In this document: positions 12,183 through 21,207 of the stretch, in pieces
How the letters are laid out: every line of letters starts with the position of its first letter
How positions within the stretch are numbered: the first letter of the stretch is position 1
NCBI GenBank assembly: GCA_030847615.1
Contig: JAUMIR010000002.1
Span: forward strand, 198,011,809 to 198,075,808
DNA length: 64,000 bases
Source: Gambelia wislizenii
Lineage: Eukaryota; Chordata; Lepidosauria; Squamata; Crotaphytidae
Direction: 5' to 3'
The notes under the pieces: generated by a model
Databases searched by the model: none
Told to the model about the DNA's origin: nothing
Seen by the model: only the letters and a program-made list of their open reading frames with translations
Program-made: the position numbers and the translations under genes

Positions 12183-12200
12183 GATAGATAGATAGATGCT
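11651..12200 (-). mobile_element. Non-autonomous Helitron, copy 1, with expanded 5' end
   Basis: On the minus strand the element ends CCGGGTCCAGCTAG followed by T, as Helitrons do (CTRR, inserted 5' of T). Much of it matches copy 2 at 42129-42637 in the opposite orientation: GGGTATGT, CTGATTGGCT, CACATGCAAA, CTCACAAGGGCCCCT, CACTAGTCA and GCAACAGAGCGAGT, in the same order. The middle holds trinucleotide-like CAGCAG/CCACCA blocks. The 5' end, TC-rich in copy 2, is here a (TATC)n run at 12146-12197. No Rep/helicase coding is present. Confidence 0.8.
12146..12197. repeat. (GATA)n microsatellite at Helitron 5' terminus
   Basis: About twelve GATA repeats with one interruption. In the matching Helitron at 42129 the same place holds TCTATATATATAAAG, so the repeat seems to have grown from the element's own 5' terminus. 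Confidence 0.85.
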
Positions 12201-12384
12201 CTTCCAGTTGTGAGGCATCTTGGGGAAAGCAATTGTGGTAGGACCCCAAGGGGTGTCTTCAGCAGCTTCTCCCTCTTTTTATGTTTATGTTTTTAGGTTT
12301 TTAGGTTTTGATTGTATAGTTTTAAAGTTTTAGGGTAGTTATTTTATGTCACTGGTGAATTTGCCAGTTATTTTAAATATATGC

Positions 12385-12837
12385 ACTATTCTATGTCCTC
12401 TCCATTGACGCCCCCTTGTCGTGGGAGAGAGGCTTGCGTACCCTAATGATGTTTTGAGCTATGCTGGCGGTGGCATAATAGCCACCGGTAGGGTCTCCCA
12501 TGCCAGACAGGTCAAACCCGAAGGGTCTGACAAAGAGCGTCAAAGGGCAGGATGGGCTCTCTAGCCTTTTGGCAACCGTCCTAGGAGAAGGAAAACTCTA
12601 ATCCCAAACCCGGGCAGATGGTGCTCATCCAACCCTGTAAGGTCAACCATCTAAGAGAAGGAAACTCTAATCAAACCTACGCCTCCGAGGACTTTGCTGC
12701 TACGTCCATGCTTGCAAGGCCACGGCAGATGAACCTCTGGTTTAAAGGGTGAGGCTAGTTCTGTGCACGCTGTGCTCCACCAGAAAAATCCATTGCACAG
12801 GCTCGAAGGACAAATCCAGAGAGAGACTATTCTATGT
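12385..12837. mobile_element. 429-bp insertion with perfect 12-bp target duplications
   Basis: ACTATTCTATGT occurs at 12385-12396 and again at 12826-12837, exactly flanking 12397-12825. The insert starts CCTCTCCATTGACGCCCCC and ends AAATCCAGAGAGAG. That end resembles the 3' end of the LINE at 604-3093 (AAGCCAGAGAGAG). There is no long open frame and no tRNA-type B box that I can see. It splits an older LINE 3' tail whose halves are at 12290-12384 and 12838-12980. It may be a SINE or an internally deleted LINE (5' UTR joined to the 3' end). Insertion is well supported; identity is not. Confidence 0.7.
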
Positions 12838-12985
12838 AATTTTAAGGGGGGTAAATTGTTTTAAGTTATTACTATTGTTATGAATTTGTTTTTATATCCA
12901 ATTGTTGTGAGCCACCTTGATTGTCTAATAGGCAAAAGGCAGGGTACAAAAATAAAGTTATTATTATTGTTGTTGTTGTTGTTCT
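12838..12985 (+). mobile_element. CR1/L2-like LINE 3' tail
   Basis: Contains GTTGTGAGCCACCTTGATTG followed by AAAGGCAGGGTACAAAAATA and a (TTATTG)-like tail, a layout shared with 17930-17992, 22296-22420, 46675-46745 and 63380-63485. Family naming is tentative. Confidence 0.5.
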
Positions 12986-14050
12986 CAAGACGTCTTGTGA
13001 CTGGGAGAGCATTGCAGAGATCTCATTGCCAGCACCTTGGAAATGCTTTGGGTTGGGGCACTGCCAGGTTACAAAACTGGTTGTGGTGGCATCATCAGAA
13101 GTACCCGCAGTGATGAAGCTCTGTCAACATTGATAATGCAGATCTCAGTTAGTATTTCTAAACATTCAACTGGATGTTTAAGTTATTACAATGCTAGAAA
13201 TTTGTTAACTGAGGGAAAATTTCATTTCAGGGGGTAGAATTCTTATTGGCGGGAGGGACAAAGCCTTCATTTTGACACCCCCCCCCCCCCAGCTACAGCC
13301 CTGGAGTGATATGCAGTAGATCAGCAAGATCTTCTGACTCCAAATACAACAGCAGGAGCAGCCGCCACCACAACAGTGAAAAGGCTTCCTCTGATTAGGC
13401 TGCTGAGAATAGATTGGGAAAAGTGCTTTTAAAGACTAAATAGCTAGAGAATCCTCTAGACAGCATGCTTTTGAGATGGAATAAAGGTTGGGAGGCAAGC
13501 CAGGGCTGAAGTTGGTGACAAAACTATGAGCTCAGCTGTGATATCTCAAACAGGCTCTGGGTCCAAGGATATGCTTGGAGGTACTCCTGTTCTTTAACTC
13601 TAAGAATATATTGCGCCCTTCATCCAAGTCACCACTTTTTAGCTAGCAATAGTTGGTGGACTTCCGGATTCTAGTAAAAACAAAAAACAAACAAACACAG
13701 AGTAGATTCTGTAAGCGTGATGTCTCCTTGTCAGTAGTATAGAGAAACAATGTGCCGAAATGGTAGTGTTAGTAGACTATTGCATTACAGTTAGGGAGAG
13801 CTGGATTTAAATACCACGCCATCATAAACCTAGTCATTCTCTCAGAGTATAAATGATCTCACAGATACGTTGCAAGAAAAATCTCTCTCTGTGTATGGGG
13901 AGGGTGATGCCTGCCATTCTGAGCTCTGTGGTGGAAGTGCAAGTTTAAAAAGGTATTAAATGGCATACATTGACAGATTAGGCAATACTCTCCAGATTAC
14001 AGTGTACCACAAACTGTGAGAAAGGAGAAAATAAATGTGAGGTTTGAGGT
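12986..14050. other. Unassigned flank
   Basis: Contains a C-tract at 13283-13294; otherwise no feature can be supported. Confidence 0.4.
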
Positions 14051-14052
14051 CC

Positions 14053-14555
14053 CTGTTGTTGTTGTTGTTGTTGTTGTTGTTGTGTGCCTTCAAGTCCTTT
14101 CTGACTTATGATGACCCTGAGGCAAACCTGGGGGCCTAAATACCCTAAAGGCACCAGATCCTGTCTGATCTTGGAAGCTAAGCAGGGTCAGTTCTGGTTA
14201 GTACTTGGATGGGAGATTGCCAATGAATACCAGGTGCTGTAGGCTATATTTTAGAGGAGGGAACTGGCAAAACCACCTCTGAGTATTCCTTGCCTAAGAA
14301 AACCTATGAAATTCATGGGGTCACCATAAGTCAACAGGCAACTTGAAGGTGTGTGTGCATACACACACAAGACAAACCTATCAGGGAGTTTTCTTGGCAA
14401 GATTTGTTTAGAGTGGGGTTGCCTTTGCCTTCCTCTGAGGCTGAGAAAGTGTGACTTGCCCAAAGGCACTCAGTGGGTTTCCATGGCTGAGTGGAGATCT
14501 GATCCCTGGTCTCCAGAGTCATAGTCCAACACCCAAACCACTACATCATGCTGGT
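14053..14555 (-). mobile_element. tRNA-derived SINE, split by a 5S-derived SINE
   Basis: Reverse-strand reading from 14555 gives a tRNA-like head (GCATGATGTAGTGGTTTGGG and a B-box-like region), then the body words GGCAAGTCACACT and CTCAGCCTCAGAGG, and ends at a (CAA)n tail read on + as (GTT)n at 14054-14083. The body is interrupted at 14130-14369. The same family lies intact at 15827-16025, and in part at 25496-25618 and 51068-51298. Confidence 0.8.
14130..14369 (+). mobile_element. 5S-rRNA-derived SINE nested in a tRNA SINE
   Basis: Bases about 14133-14246 closely follow the 3' two-thirds of vertebrate 5S rRNA: GGAAGCTAAGCAGGGTC, GGTTAGTACTTGGATGGGAG and ACCAGGTGCTGTAGGCT. A non-ribosomal tail ends in a GT/CA-rich run. 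AGGCAAACCT (14120-14129) and AGACAAACCT (14370-14379) look like a 10-bp target duplication with one mismatch. Such 5S SINEs are described from lizards. It is not a functional 5S gene because the 5' third is missing and degraded. Confidence 0.85.
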
Positions 14556-15826
14556 TTGAGGTACTTCTACTGCTAGTGAAACAAATGACTCAATTGTGCA
14601 ATCATAGTACAAAAGAAAGGGAGGGTCCCCATAGTCACTACACAGTTGAAATGTGTGTGTGTGCGTGTGTGTGCGTGAAGATTTTGGGGCAGAGTTTTCT
14701 CCCGAGGACATCATCTTAGCTTACCAGCTTGAAATGAAGCTAAGCTTGAATGAAGTTTCCCATTTGGGCCAGTTGCTTGCAGAACTTGGAACTGAAAGGA
14801 ACCAGTTCTTTTTCCCAATAACAAAAGTGTAACTGTATCACAGTAATTTTTATGATTACAACTGGTAGAGAAAATGTATCACCTGGTTGAATTGTGGGCT
14901 CATGCTGTGCTTCATGATGATGCTGCCACCTCATGCTCTGGTGTGGTTGTTGAAGTGACAATTAAGTGAGTGGGAGGAGAGGATGTTTTGTACCACATGG
15001 CAGCAGCTTGTGGCATTCAGATGTGTGTTTTAGAAGTAACTATTATTGCTTCTTTTGAGAATCAGGCAAGTAAAAGAATTACTTTAAAAAGAATTACTTT
15101 AAAAATATTGCATGTAGCTACAGGGGATCTTGGAACCCTAACTACAGCTAATTACTTTTAAAAAGGCCACTTGTAACTGATACTAATAATGCAATATATG
15201 CCTCATGTGTTTAATAACTTTCAATACAAAACAATGCACTTCTTTTGTTCCCAGAGGTATTTTAGGGAATGGATGCCAGCATTTTACTCTTCTAATAGCT
15301 ACCTCTATTAATTTTCCTGCTTATATTTGTGCACCTCTTATAGCCATTTTCCTTTTGTACCCAAAATTGTTGCTTTAATTTTGTGTTTCATTTGCCTTAT
15401 CTGCAGCAAAGGCATAAGTAGCTTTTGTATGATGCCTTGACCATAATGCCATGATGGTCAAGGCATCATAGGGATTCTGCACAGGAAATTTCCATTTTGT
15501 AAGGAGAAACGCATATGCTAGAATCCTGTTAGTGAGAAATGCAGATAGAACCCTTGGTTATATATTCTTTGGGTGGCATTGTGGAAGGAGACATGCAGTA
15601 CCTTTTTCTGAACCACCCTTGCCCCTAACGTGTAGCAGCAGTGCATCTCTCCAGAGCTGTTGGATGGGCCTAAGTGCATTCTGGCTGTTGGGTGAACAAG
15701 AGTAGCTGGAAGGCACCCAGGCACATATCACAGTCAGTCATTGGTTGGTGGGTAGGAGGGTGTTGCCCTAGGGAGACTGTTTGGCTGTTGTGCGTTTGGG
15801 GTAGAAACAGGGAAGAAAAGTCTCCT

Positions 15827-16025
15827 TTCCCAGATGACTGGTATTTGAGTGCTGGACTATGACTTTGGAGACCAGGGTTCGAATCCCTGCTGGCCATGAA
15901 AACCTACTGGGTGACCTTCGGCAAGTAACATACTCTCAGCCTCAGAAAACCCCATGATACTTTCACCTCAGGGTTGCCATAAGTTGGAAATGGCTGAAAG
16001 GCACACACCACCAACAACAACAAAG
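15827..16025 (+). mobile_element. tRNA-derived SINE
   Basis: The head shows a B box GGGTTCGAATCCC at 15875-15887 after an A-box-like TGGTATTTGAGTGCTGG. The body words CTACTGGGTGACC and TCTCAGCCTCAG follow, and it ends in CACCACCAACAACAACAA. This is the best complete copy of the family in the window. Confidence 0.85.
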
Positions 16026-16335
16026 AAATGTACACTGTGCCAGCCTGTTAACTGGATCTCACTCCTTATTTAAAACCAGAATCAACCTTGAAATATACGT
16101 CCATTGCATAATTCAAATTTTAGAGGTTACATTTGCCTTGGACTTTGAGATCAGGGATTGATGGTGTTGCAGTTAACTTTATGAAGACTAAAAGTTTTTG
16201 TAGTTTCATGGGTGTTAATATAGAACAGGGAGGGGGAGAAAAAAGCTATTCAAAAGAGGGATGGTGCTGTTTTTCCACCATGGGGAGACAACCTCCTTTT
16301 CCAAAGGTTTGGAATGAACACATTTGTTAATGCTT

Positions 16336-16961
16336 GGGGGTTGTCTAGACAGTGAAAATACCCCTCATGGAATTCACTGGGAATCCTACCTGCCTAAATG
16401 GGTTCCTGCACCAATCCATGCTATTTGGAAGCAGTGGGGCCCAAAATGGCAAAAAAAAAAAAAAAAGTAGTAAAAGCCTTTGTGGCATTTCCCGTGCTTT
16501 AAAAAAAAACATGAGGGGGTACGCATTCCTGCTCATTTGGACTATCGAACGACAGGAAATTTGAAGGGAAGCACAAAGCTAATTGGCTGGGCAAGAGTGG
16601 GGGTGGGGCTTGCTAGCAGGGCAAGTGCCCTCTGCCGCCATGTTGGATTTTTGCCTTTAATTGCTTAGTAATTGCTCGCTAAGGCAATAAAATAGGATGG
16701 TTATTTTTTGTTTTACTCTCCTATAAAATTGAAAAATTGCTCTATCACTCCAGCGCACCTTGGATGACTTAAAAAAAACAACACAAAAACAAATGGCAGT
16801 GGGGAAGAACTAATGCAAGTAAATCACTCGCAGCTGCCATCTGGAATGCGAGGCTTATGGGGGCTCCTGAGGCCAGAAAAACCATTAAGACATGTTGCTG
16901 CTGCGAGATGCCAATACTACAAGGTACACCAGAGTTTTTTCCCTTGTGTAGATGAGCCCTT
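16336..16961 (-). mobile_element. Non-autonomous DNA transposon, GTCTAxAC family, copy C
   Basis: Ends are GGGGGTTGTCTAGACA and TGTGTAGATGAGCCC, inverted relative to each other. Inside are family words shared with 40998-42116 and 62778-63369: CCAAT/GCTTGC/GTTAGCAAGCCCCACCCC and a GCTCGCTAAG block. No transposase frame is present. A run of 16 A lies at 16451. Confidence 0.65.
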
Positions 16962-17059
16962 AGTCTTCTTTAGCAAAATGTTTATGTGTGTGTGTGAGGG
17001 TGGGTAGAGGGTTGAATATTTCCAGAATGATGGGACTCACAGGCTGAGATACACTTCCC

Positions 17060-17228
17060 TGTAGGAAGGAGATTGTTTTTTAGCTAATTGCCCCCAACAA
17101 GCTGGGTACTCATTTTACCAACCTACGAAAGGACGGAAGGCTGAGTGGACCTTGTAGCCCTCTGGGATCGAACTCATAACCTTGTGGCTTGCAGTACTGG
17201 CATGTAACCACTGCACCACCAGGGCTCC
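17060..17228 (-). mobile_element. tRNA-derived SINE of the GGTGCAGTGGTTA type
   Basis: Reverse reading: CCTGGTGGTGCAGTGGTTAC, then TATGAGTTCGATCCCAGAGG (B box), ACTCAGCCTTCCGTCC, GGTAAAATGAGTACCCAGC and GGGGGCAATTAGCT. This is a second, different tRNA-SINE family, of the layout known from reptile SINEs. Confidence 0.8.
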
Positions 17229-17524
17229 CTAAACATGAGCTCTTTTTAAAAAATGAAATCTGGCAGAAGCCAGTCATTCAACAGAATCCAGATTCTTCTT
17301 CACTGCACAATGCTTCCCATTCCTTTCTATCCTCAGTACAAAATGCTGTTAATTACCACTGAAGCCTGAAACAACTTGAGCCCAGAATAGTTAAATGGCC
17401 ATCTCCCTCCCTATGAAGTTGCCACTCCATCCAGTTACCAGGAGAGACCTCGCTGTTTCATGTTCTATCCTCACCAGTATCTGTGCTTGATAAGAACTTG
17501 GCCTGAGGTAGCACCCACCATGGC

Positions 17525-17715
17525 ACCAGTGGTGGCTTCCCTGTCAGGGGTGTGGTGAATGCACTCTTGAGTTTTTATGTCAGATTTTAAAAGAGCCATA
17601 CAAGGTACTGAACCCTGCCCCCAGACTGGGTTCAGCACCCCGGAGAGCTCCTTTAAAGTCTGGAGTACTGCTAAGAGCAAATCCATTGCATTCCTGACAT
17701 GGAAGCCACCAGGAG
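17525..17715. mobile_element. Palindromic MITE, GGCTTCCATGTCAG type, copy 2
   Basis: The left arm TGGCTTCCCTGTCAGG is mirrored by CTGACATGGAAGCC on the right. The middle pairs AAGGTACTGAACCCTG with CTGGGTTCAGCACCCC. Related to 3934-4115. Confidence 0.65.
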
Positions 17716-17929
17716 GTAGATAACCAGCCCTGGGAGGTTTACCTGCTTCTATCCTCATTGGGCTTTAAATGCTGAGTGAAAAATCTGTCTAGTCTAGCTG
17801 GCCTTTGGCTTGGCTGGCCTTTTGATTTTGATTTTTTTTTTACTCTTTAAAGTTGGTTTAAAAAAATCTCAGCTTTCCCTGGTTTGCTGTTTTAATATTA
17901 TATGATCGTTTTTTAAAAACTACTGTTAG

Positions 17930-17992
17930 CTGCCTTGGACCTTTCAGAAGGAGAAAGTCTGGATATAAATATTTTAAATAAAGAAATTATAA
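17930..17992 (+). mobile_element. CR1/L2-like LINE 3' tail
   Basis: GCTGCCTTGGACC, then GAGAAAGTCTGGATATAAAT and an AAATAAAG end. Short and worn. Confidence 0.4.
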
Positions 17993-20335
17993 AAATATGC
18001 AATGCTCTGAATATATTTGAGGCAAAAAGAGAAGAATGCTTGCAGCAGGTTGATGACCTGGTAAAGAGCCACCCCTTTCTGCTGGAAAAGGCAGGTGTGT
18101 GCACAAAGTGACTGGGACTGATGTTTAAGCCATTGCATTAAGTAGATATGGCTGAGTGGCCCCTTGGATCAGCCAGCCAGATCCACTTAATGCACCACTA
18201 AAGCCTGCTTTTGCTTGGAGAGGTTCTTCAGCTGAGATGAAATGCACTGATCTTCCACTCCATATAGCAAAAGTGTGGGGTGGGGAGTATGAAGCCTCAG
18301 GACCTTGTGTGATGGGCTGGTAGAAAGATATCTTCTCAGCAGTGATGTCAGGAAGTGATATGCAGTTGAGATGATTTATGGAGCAGCTGAATATGGGATG
18401 GGAGAGTCTTTCTTCTTAAATATTTGATTGTCAGTTGTACAAAGCACCAGGCAATTTATACTTGAGCTGGGCGGGGTGGGAGTCTTAATCAGGCTGTACA
18501 TTAGAAGAGCCATTCCAACAAAGATCACAAAGAAGAGTGAAAATGGGTAGCCCAGAAGTACCTGTTGAGAAAGCAAAGAGGTGACAGGTAAACTGAAGCC
18601 AAATTGAAATAGCCAGTGCTGAGGAAGCAAGAGAGAAGAGAATGAAATTCTGGGAAAAGGAAAATGGCCACAGGATGGCAGCAGAGGGAAATTGCATTAA
18701 GAGAAGTGAACAAGTTTTAAAGAGTAAGTGAGAGAAGTGGGGGAAGATTTAAATTGTCTGTATACTGCAGAGACAGGGAAACCTGTGTGTTGCAAGCCCC
18801 ACTTGTTTCTTGGCCTTCTTTCCCCATAGCGTTGATCATCTTGGCCTTTGTCCTCCTGATTGCTGTATTCCTTTTGCATTCTGTGGTTTCTGTGCATTGA
18901 CATATTTTCTCTCTGATGATTTAGCTTGGAATTCTTCTAGAAGGAGTAGGTGGCCAGAAGGAGTGGGGAAAACCTTCTGTAGGAATCATCAGATGCACTT
19001 CCTTTGTTTTTTGTCTGTCACTCACTAGAATTCTTACCTGTTAGATCTGCCTAACACATGGGTCTCTTTAAGTCTCTCAGGAAAACAGAAGTAGCCCTAC
19101 TTGGCTAATTCTAGAAAAAGGCTGAAAAGTCTCCTCCTTGATCCACCTAGGAACAGGTGAGGAGATGGCCAATCAAACAAACCAAAACACCAGTCCCTCT
19201 CGAACAAGTGGAGAAAAAAGCCCCCAAAGTCCTACCAGCTGGAGAAGGAGGTTCATCTGGAAAGCAGATTCACTTGGCCAGAAATAGAGAGAAAGGGAAG
19301 AGAGGGAGTCAGGGACAAACAAGTTTTCTGAGAAAGAGAGAGAGAATAAAGAAAAGAAATAGAAAGAGATACACTCACTCACCACTGGCTCCGTTTCCGA
19401 TACATCCAATCCCTGATAAATTACCTCAGAGGCAATGTGGCCCTCAAACAGAAAAATACATTCCCCACCCTTGGTGGGTGGAACTATGTGGAGAAAGGAG
19501 ATAGAATTGAAGGGGAGGTTAATGGAAGGAGAAAAAGTGGAGATAGAATAGGGATTTTGGGATATATATTGGGCAAGAGGTTCTGAGGAGCAAGGTTTGG
19601 TATAGACAAGTGGTGAAAATCAGAGAAGGATAGAAAGTGAAAGCTTGGACTGTACTGATGAACCCAGGATAGTGGATGACTTATTCCAAGAGAAGGAATG
19701 GAGGAAACTGGTGAGACTGGATTAGGAGCCAAGGAATGGGATCTTCTTTGTGACTTGCACCTGCCTAAGCATTTTGTCAGTCATTGTGCAAAGAAGTATC
19801 TAGTGACTTGTGCAACACTTTTTCCTAGGCAGTGAGATGGTGTCTGGGCACAGCTTTGCCCCCTAACCAAAACAGCTACTGATTGGTTGCAAGTGTTCCC
19901 TCAAGCCTTCCCCGACTTGGAACCATTGATAGAGCTTTACAATCCACCAGCATCAAACAGGATATCTTGGTCAAGGTGTGCTGATGTGATGTGAGATAGA
20001 ACTACCAGATGAGCATGTCTAAGAGTAAGGTGAGAACCATGCAGTGACTGCTTTGTGGAGCATAATAGAACTGTGCTCATGTTTTCATAAGGGCCATTTT
20101 GCACATTACCCATTTTAGATTTTGACCTAAGATTTTTTTTTTGTGCATAGCGAAACACATAATCTGTGAATGAAGCAAACAGCTGTTTAAAAATAGTATT
20201 TTATACAATTATTCTACTAAGTTAGCTGGAATTGGCTCTCTGTCCCATCTACACTCAGTGGCAAACCCAGGCTTCTTAATGCACAATGTGTGAAAAGGCC
20301 CTCTGATATCTTATTGGTGAAGAGCAATGTTTGTA
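17993..20335. other. GRIN2C: Flank left of GRIN2C
   Basis: No transposon or coding exon is recognised. The non-coding first exon and promoter of GRIN2C may lie here or further left, but I see no CpG island. Confidence 0.35.
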
Positions 20336-20399
20336 CCTTCCTCCCATTCCCCTCATTTCTGGTTCTTTTACTTTTGCCTTTTCCAACTGTGGTTTATCT

Positions 20400-20432
20400 T
20401 TGTTCTGGGCTGCAGGGACTCCATGGTGGACA
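20400..20432 (+). promoter_or_regulatory. GRIN2C: Probable splice acceptor and alternative start codons of GRIN2C
   Basis: A long T/C-rich run (20336-20410) ends in GGGCTGCAG, a good 3' splice site, 8 nt before the ATG at 20423. A second in-frame ATG follows at 20432. The arrangement implies an upstream non-coding exon, which cannot be recognised from sequence alone. Which ATG is used would change the signal peptide by three residues. Confidence 0.6.
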
Positions 20433-20839
20433 TGGGTAAAGCTCTGAGAAACACCCTGGTGCTGTCCATGGTGCTGGGCTGTTCAGCTGTCCTGATGGAT
20501 ACTTTCTTGCCAAGCTCCAGGGAACCAGTGGTGAATGTGGCTGTGGTTTTTGGAGGCTCCTCGTACCCTCTCCACATCCGCAACCGGCTGTCGCACCAAA
20601 GTTTCCTGGACATGCCTCTGGAGATCCATCCAGTCACAGTGGTAGTGAATGACACCAACCCCAGCACTCTCTTGACCCAAATCTGTGGCATACTATCCAG
20701 CACAAAGATCCATGGGATTGTCTTTGAGGACAACATCGGCACAGAAGCTGTGGCACAGATTCTTGACTTCATCTCATCCCAGACCCATGTACCTATCATT
20801 AGTATCAGTGGAGGATCTGCTGTGGTCCTGACACCTAAG
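20423..20839 (+). CDS. GRIN2C: GRIN2C coding exon 1: GluN2C signal peptide and start of amino-terminal domain
   Basis: First coding exon of the NMDA receptor subunit GluN2C, a glutamate-gated cation channel subunit of the postsynaptic membrane that assembles with GluN1. The frame gives a hydrophobic leader followed by the start of the bilobed amino-terminal domain, with stretches nearly identical to mammalian GluN2C such as [30 protein letters not shown] and [11 protein letters not shown]. GluN2D and GluN2A/B differ more in these segments. A pyrimidine-rich tract ending in CAG at 20413-20415 looks like a splice acceptor, so a non-coding 5' exon probably lies to the left. ATGs lie at 20423 and 20432; the second (MGKALRN) aligns best with the mammalian start. 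The donor is AAG|GTGAAC after 20839, phase 0. An in-frame ATG at 20327 lies in the presumed intron and is not preferred. An N-glycosylation motif (NDT) is present. Confidence 0.95.
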
Positions 20840-20945
20840 GTGAACCCTCTTTGTTATTCTGGGTGACTGGGCTGGAAATGGGCAGAGTACAGCATTCATA
20901 AACAGGCATCACTCCTTCTCTCTTTCCTTGTCCTGTGTCTCCCTC

Positions 20946-21207
20946 TTTCCTTCTGTGCTTCCTTAGTTTCTTTCTCTTTCCTTCTGTGCTTCCTTAGTTT
21001 CTTTCTCTTTCCTTCTGTGCTTCCTTAGTTTCTTTCTCTTTCCTTCTGTGCTTCCTTAGTTTCTTTCTCTTTCCTTCTGTGCTTCCTTAGTTTCTTTCTC
21101 TTTCCTTCTGTGCTTCCTTAGTTTCTTTCTCTTTCCTTCTGTGCTTCCTTAGTTTCTTTCTCTTTCCTTCTGTGCTTCCTTAGTTTCTTTCTCTTTCCTT
21201 CTCCTCC
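20946..21207. repeat. Minisatellite, eight copies of a 31-bp polypyrimidine unit
   Basis: The unit reads TTTCCTTCTGTGCTTCCTTA and continues GTTTCTTTCTC. Starts are at 20946, 20977, 21008 and so on to 21163, then a partial copy. The copies are essentially identical. It lies in GRIN2C intron 1, 107 nt past the exon-1 donor, and is almost pure pyrimidine on the sense strand. Confidence 0.95.

Noticed and set aside
14133..14250. Possible 5S rRNA gene
   Set aside because: Only the 3' two-thirds resembles 5S rRNA, the start is worn, and a SINE tail and target-like repeats follow; it is a 5S-derived SINE.
15827..15900. Possible tRNA gene
   Set aside because: It has a B box but no cloverleaf that I can complete, and continues into a SINE body ending in (CAA)n.
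20368..20799. 143-codon antisense open frame
   Set aside because: Shadow of GRIN2C exon 1, which matches GluN2C on the plus strand.
20946..21207. CRISPR-like array
   Set aside because: The units are contiguous with no unique spacers; it is a minisatellite in a eukaryotic intron.
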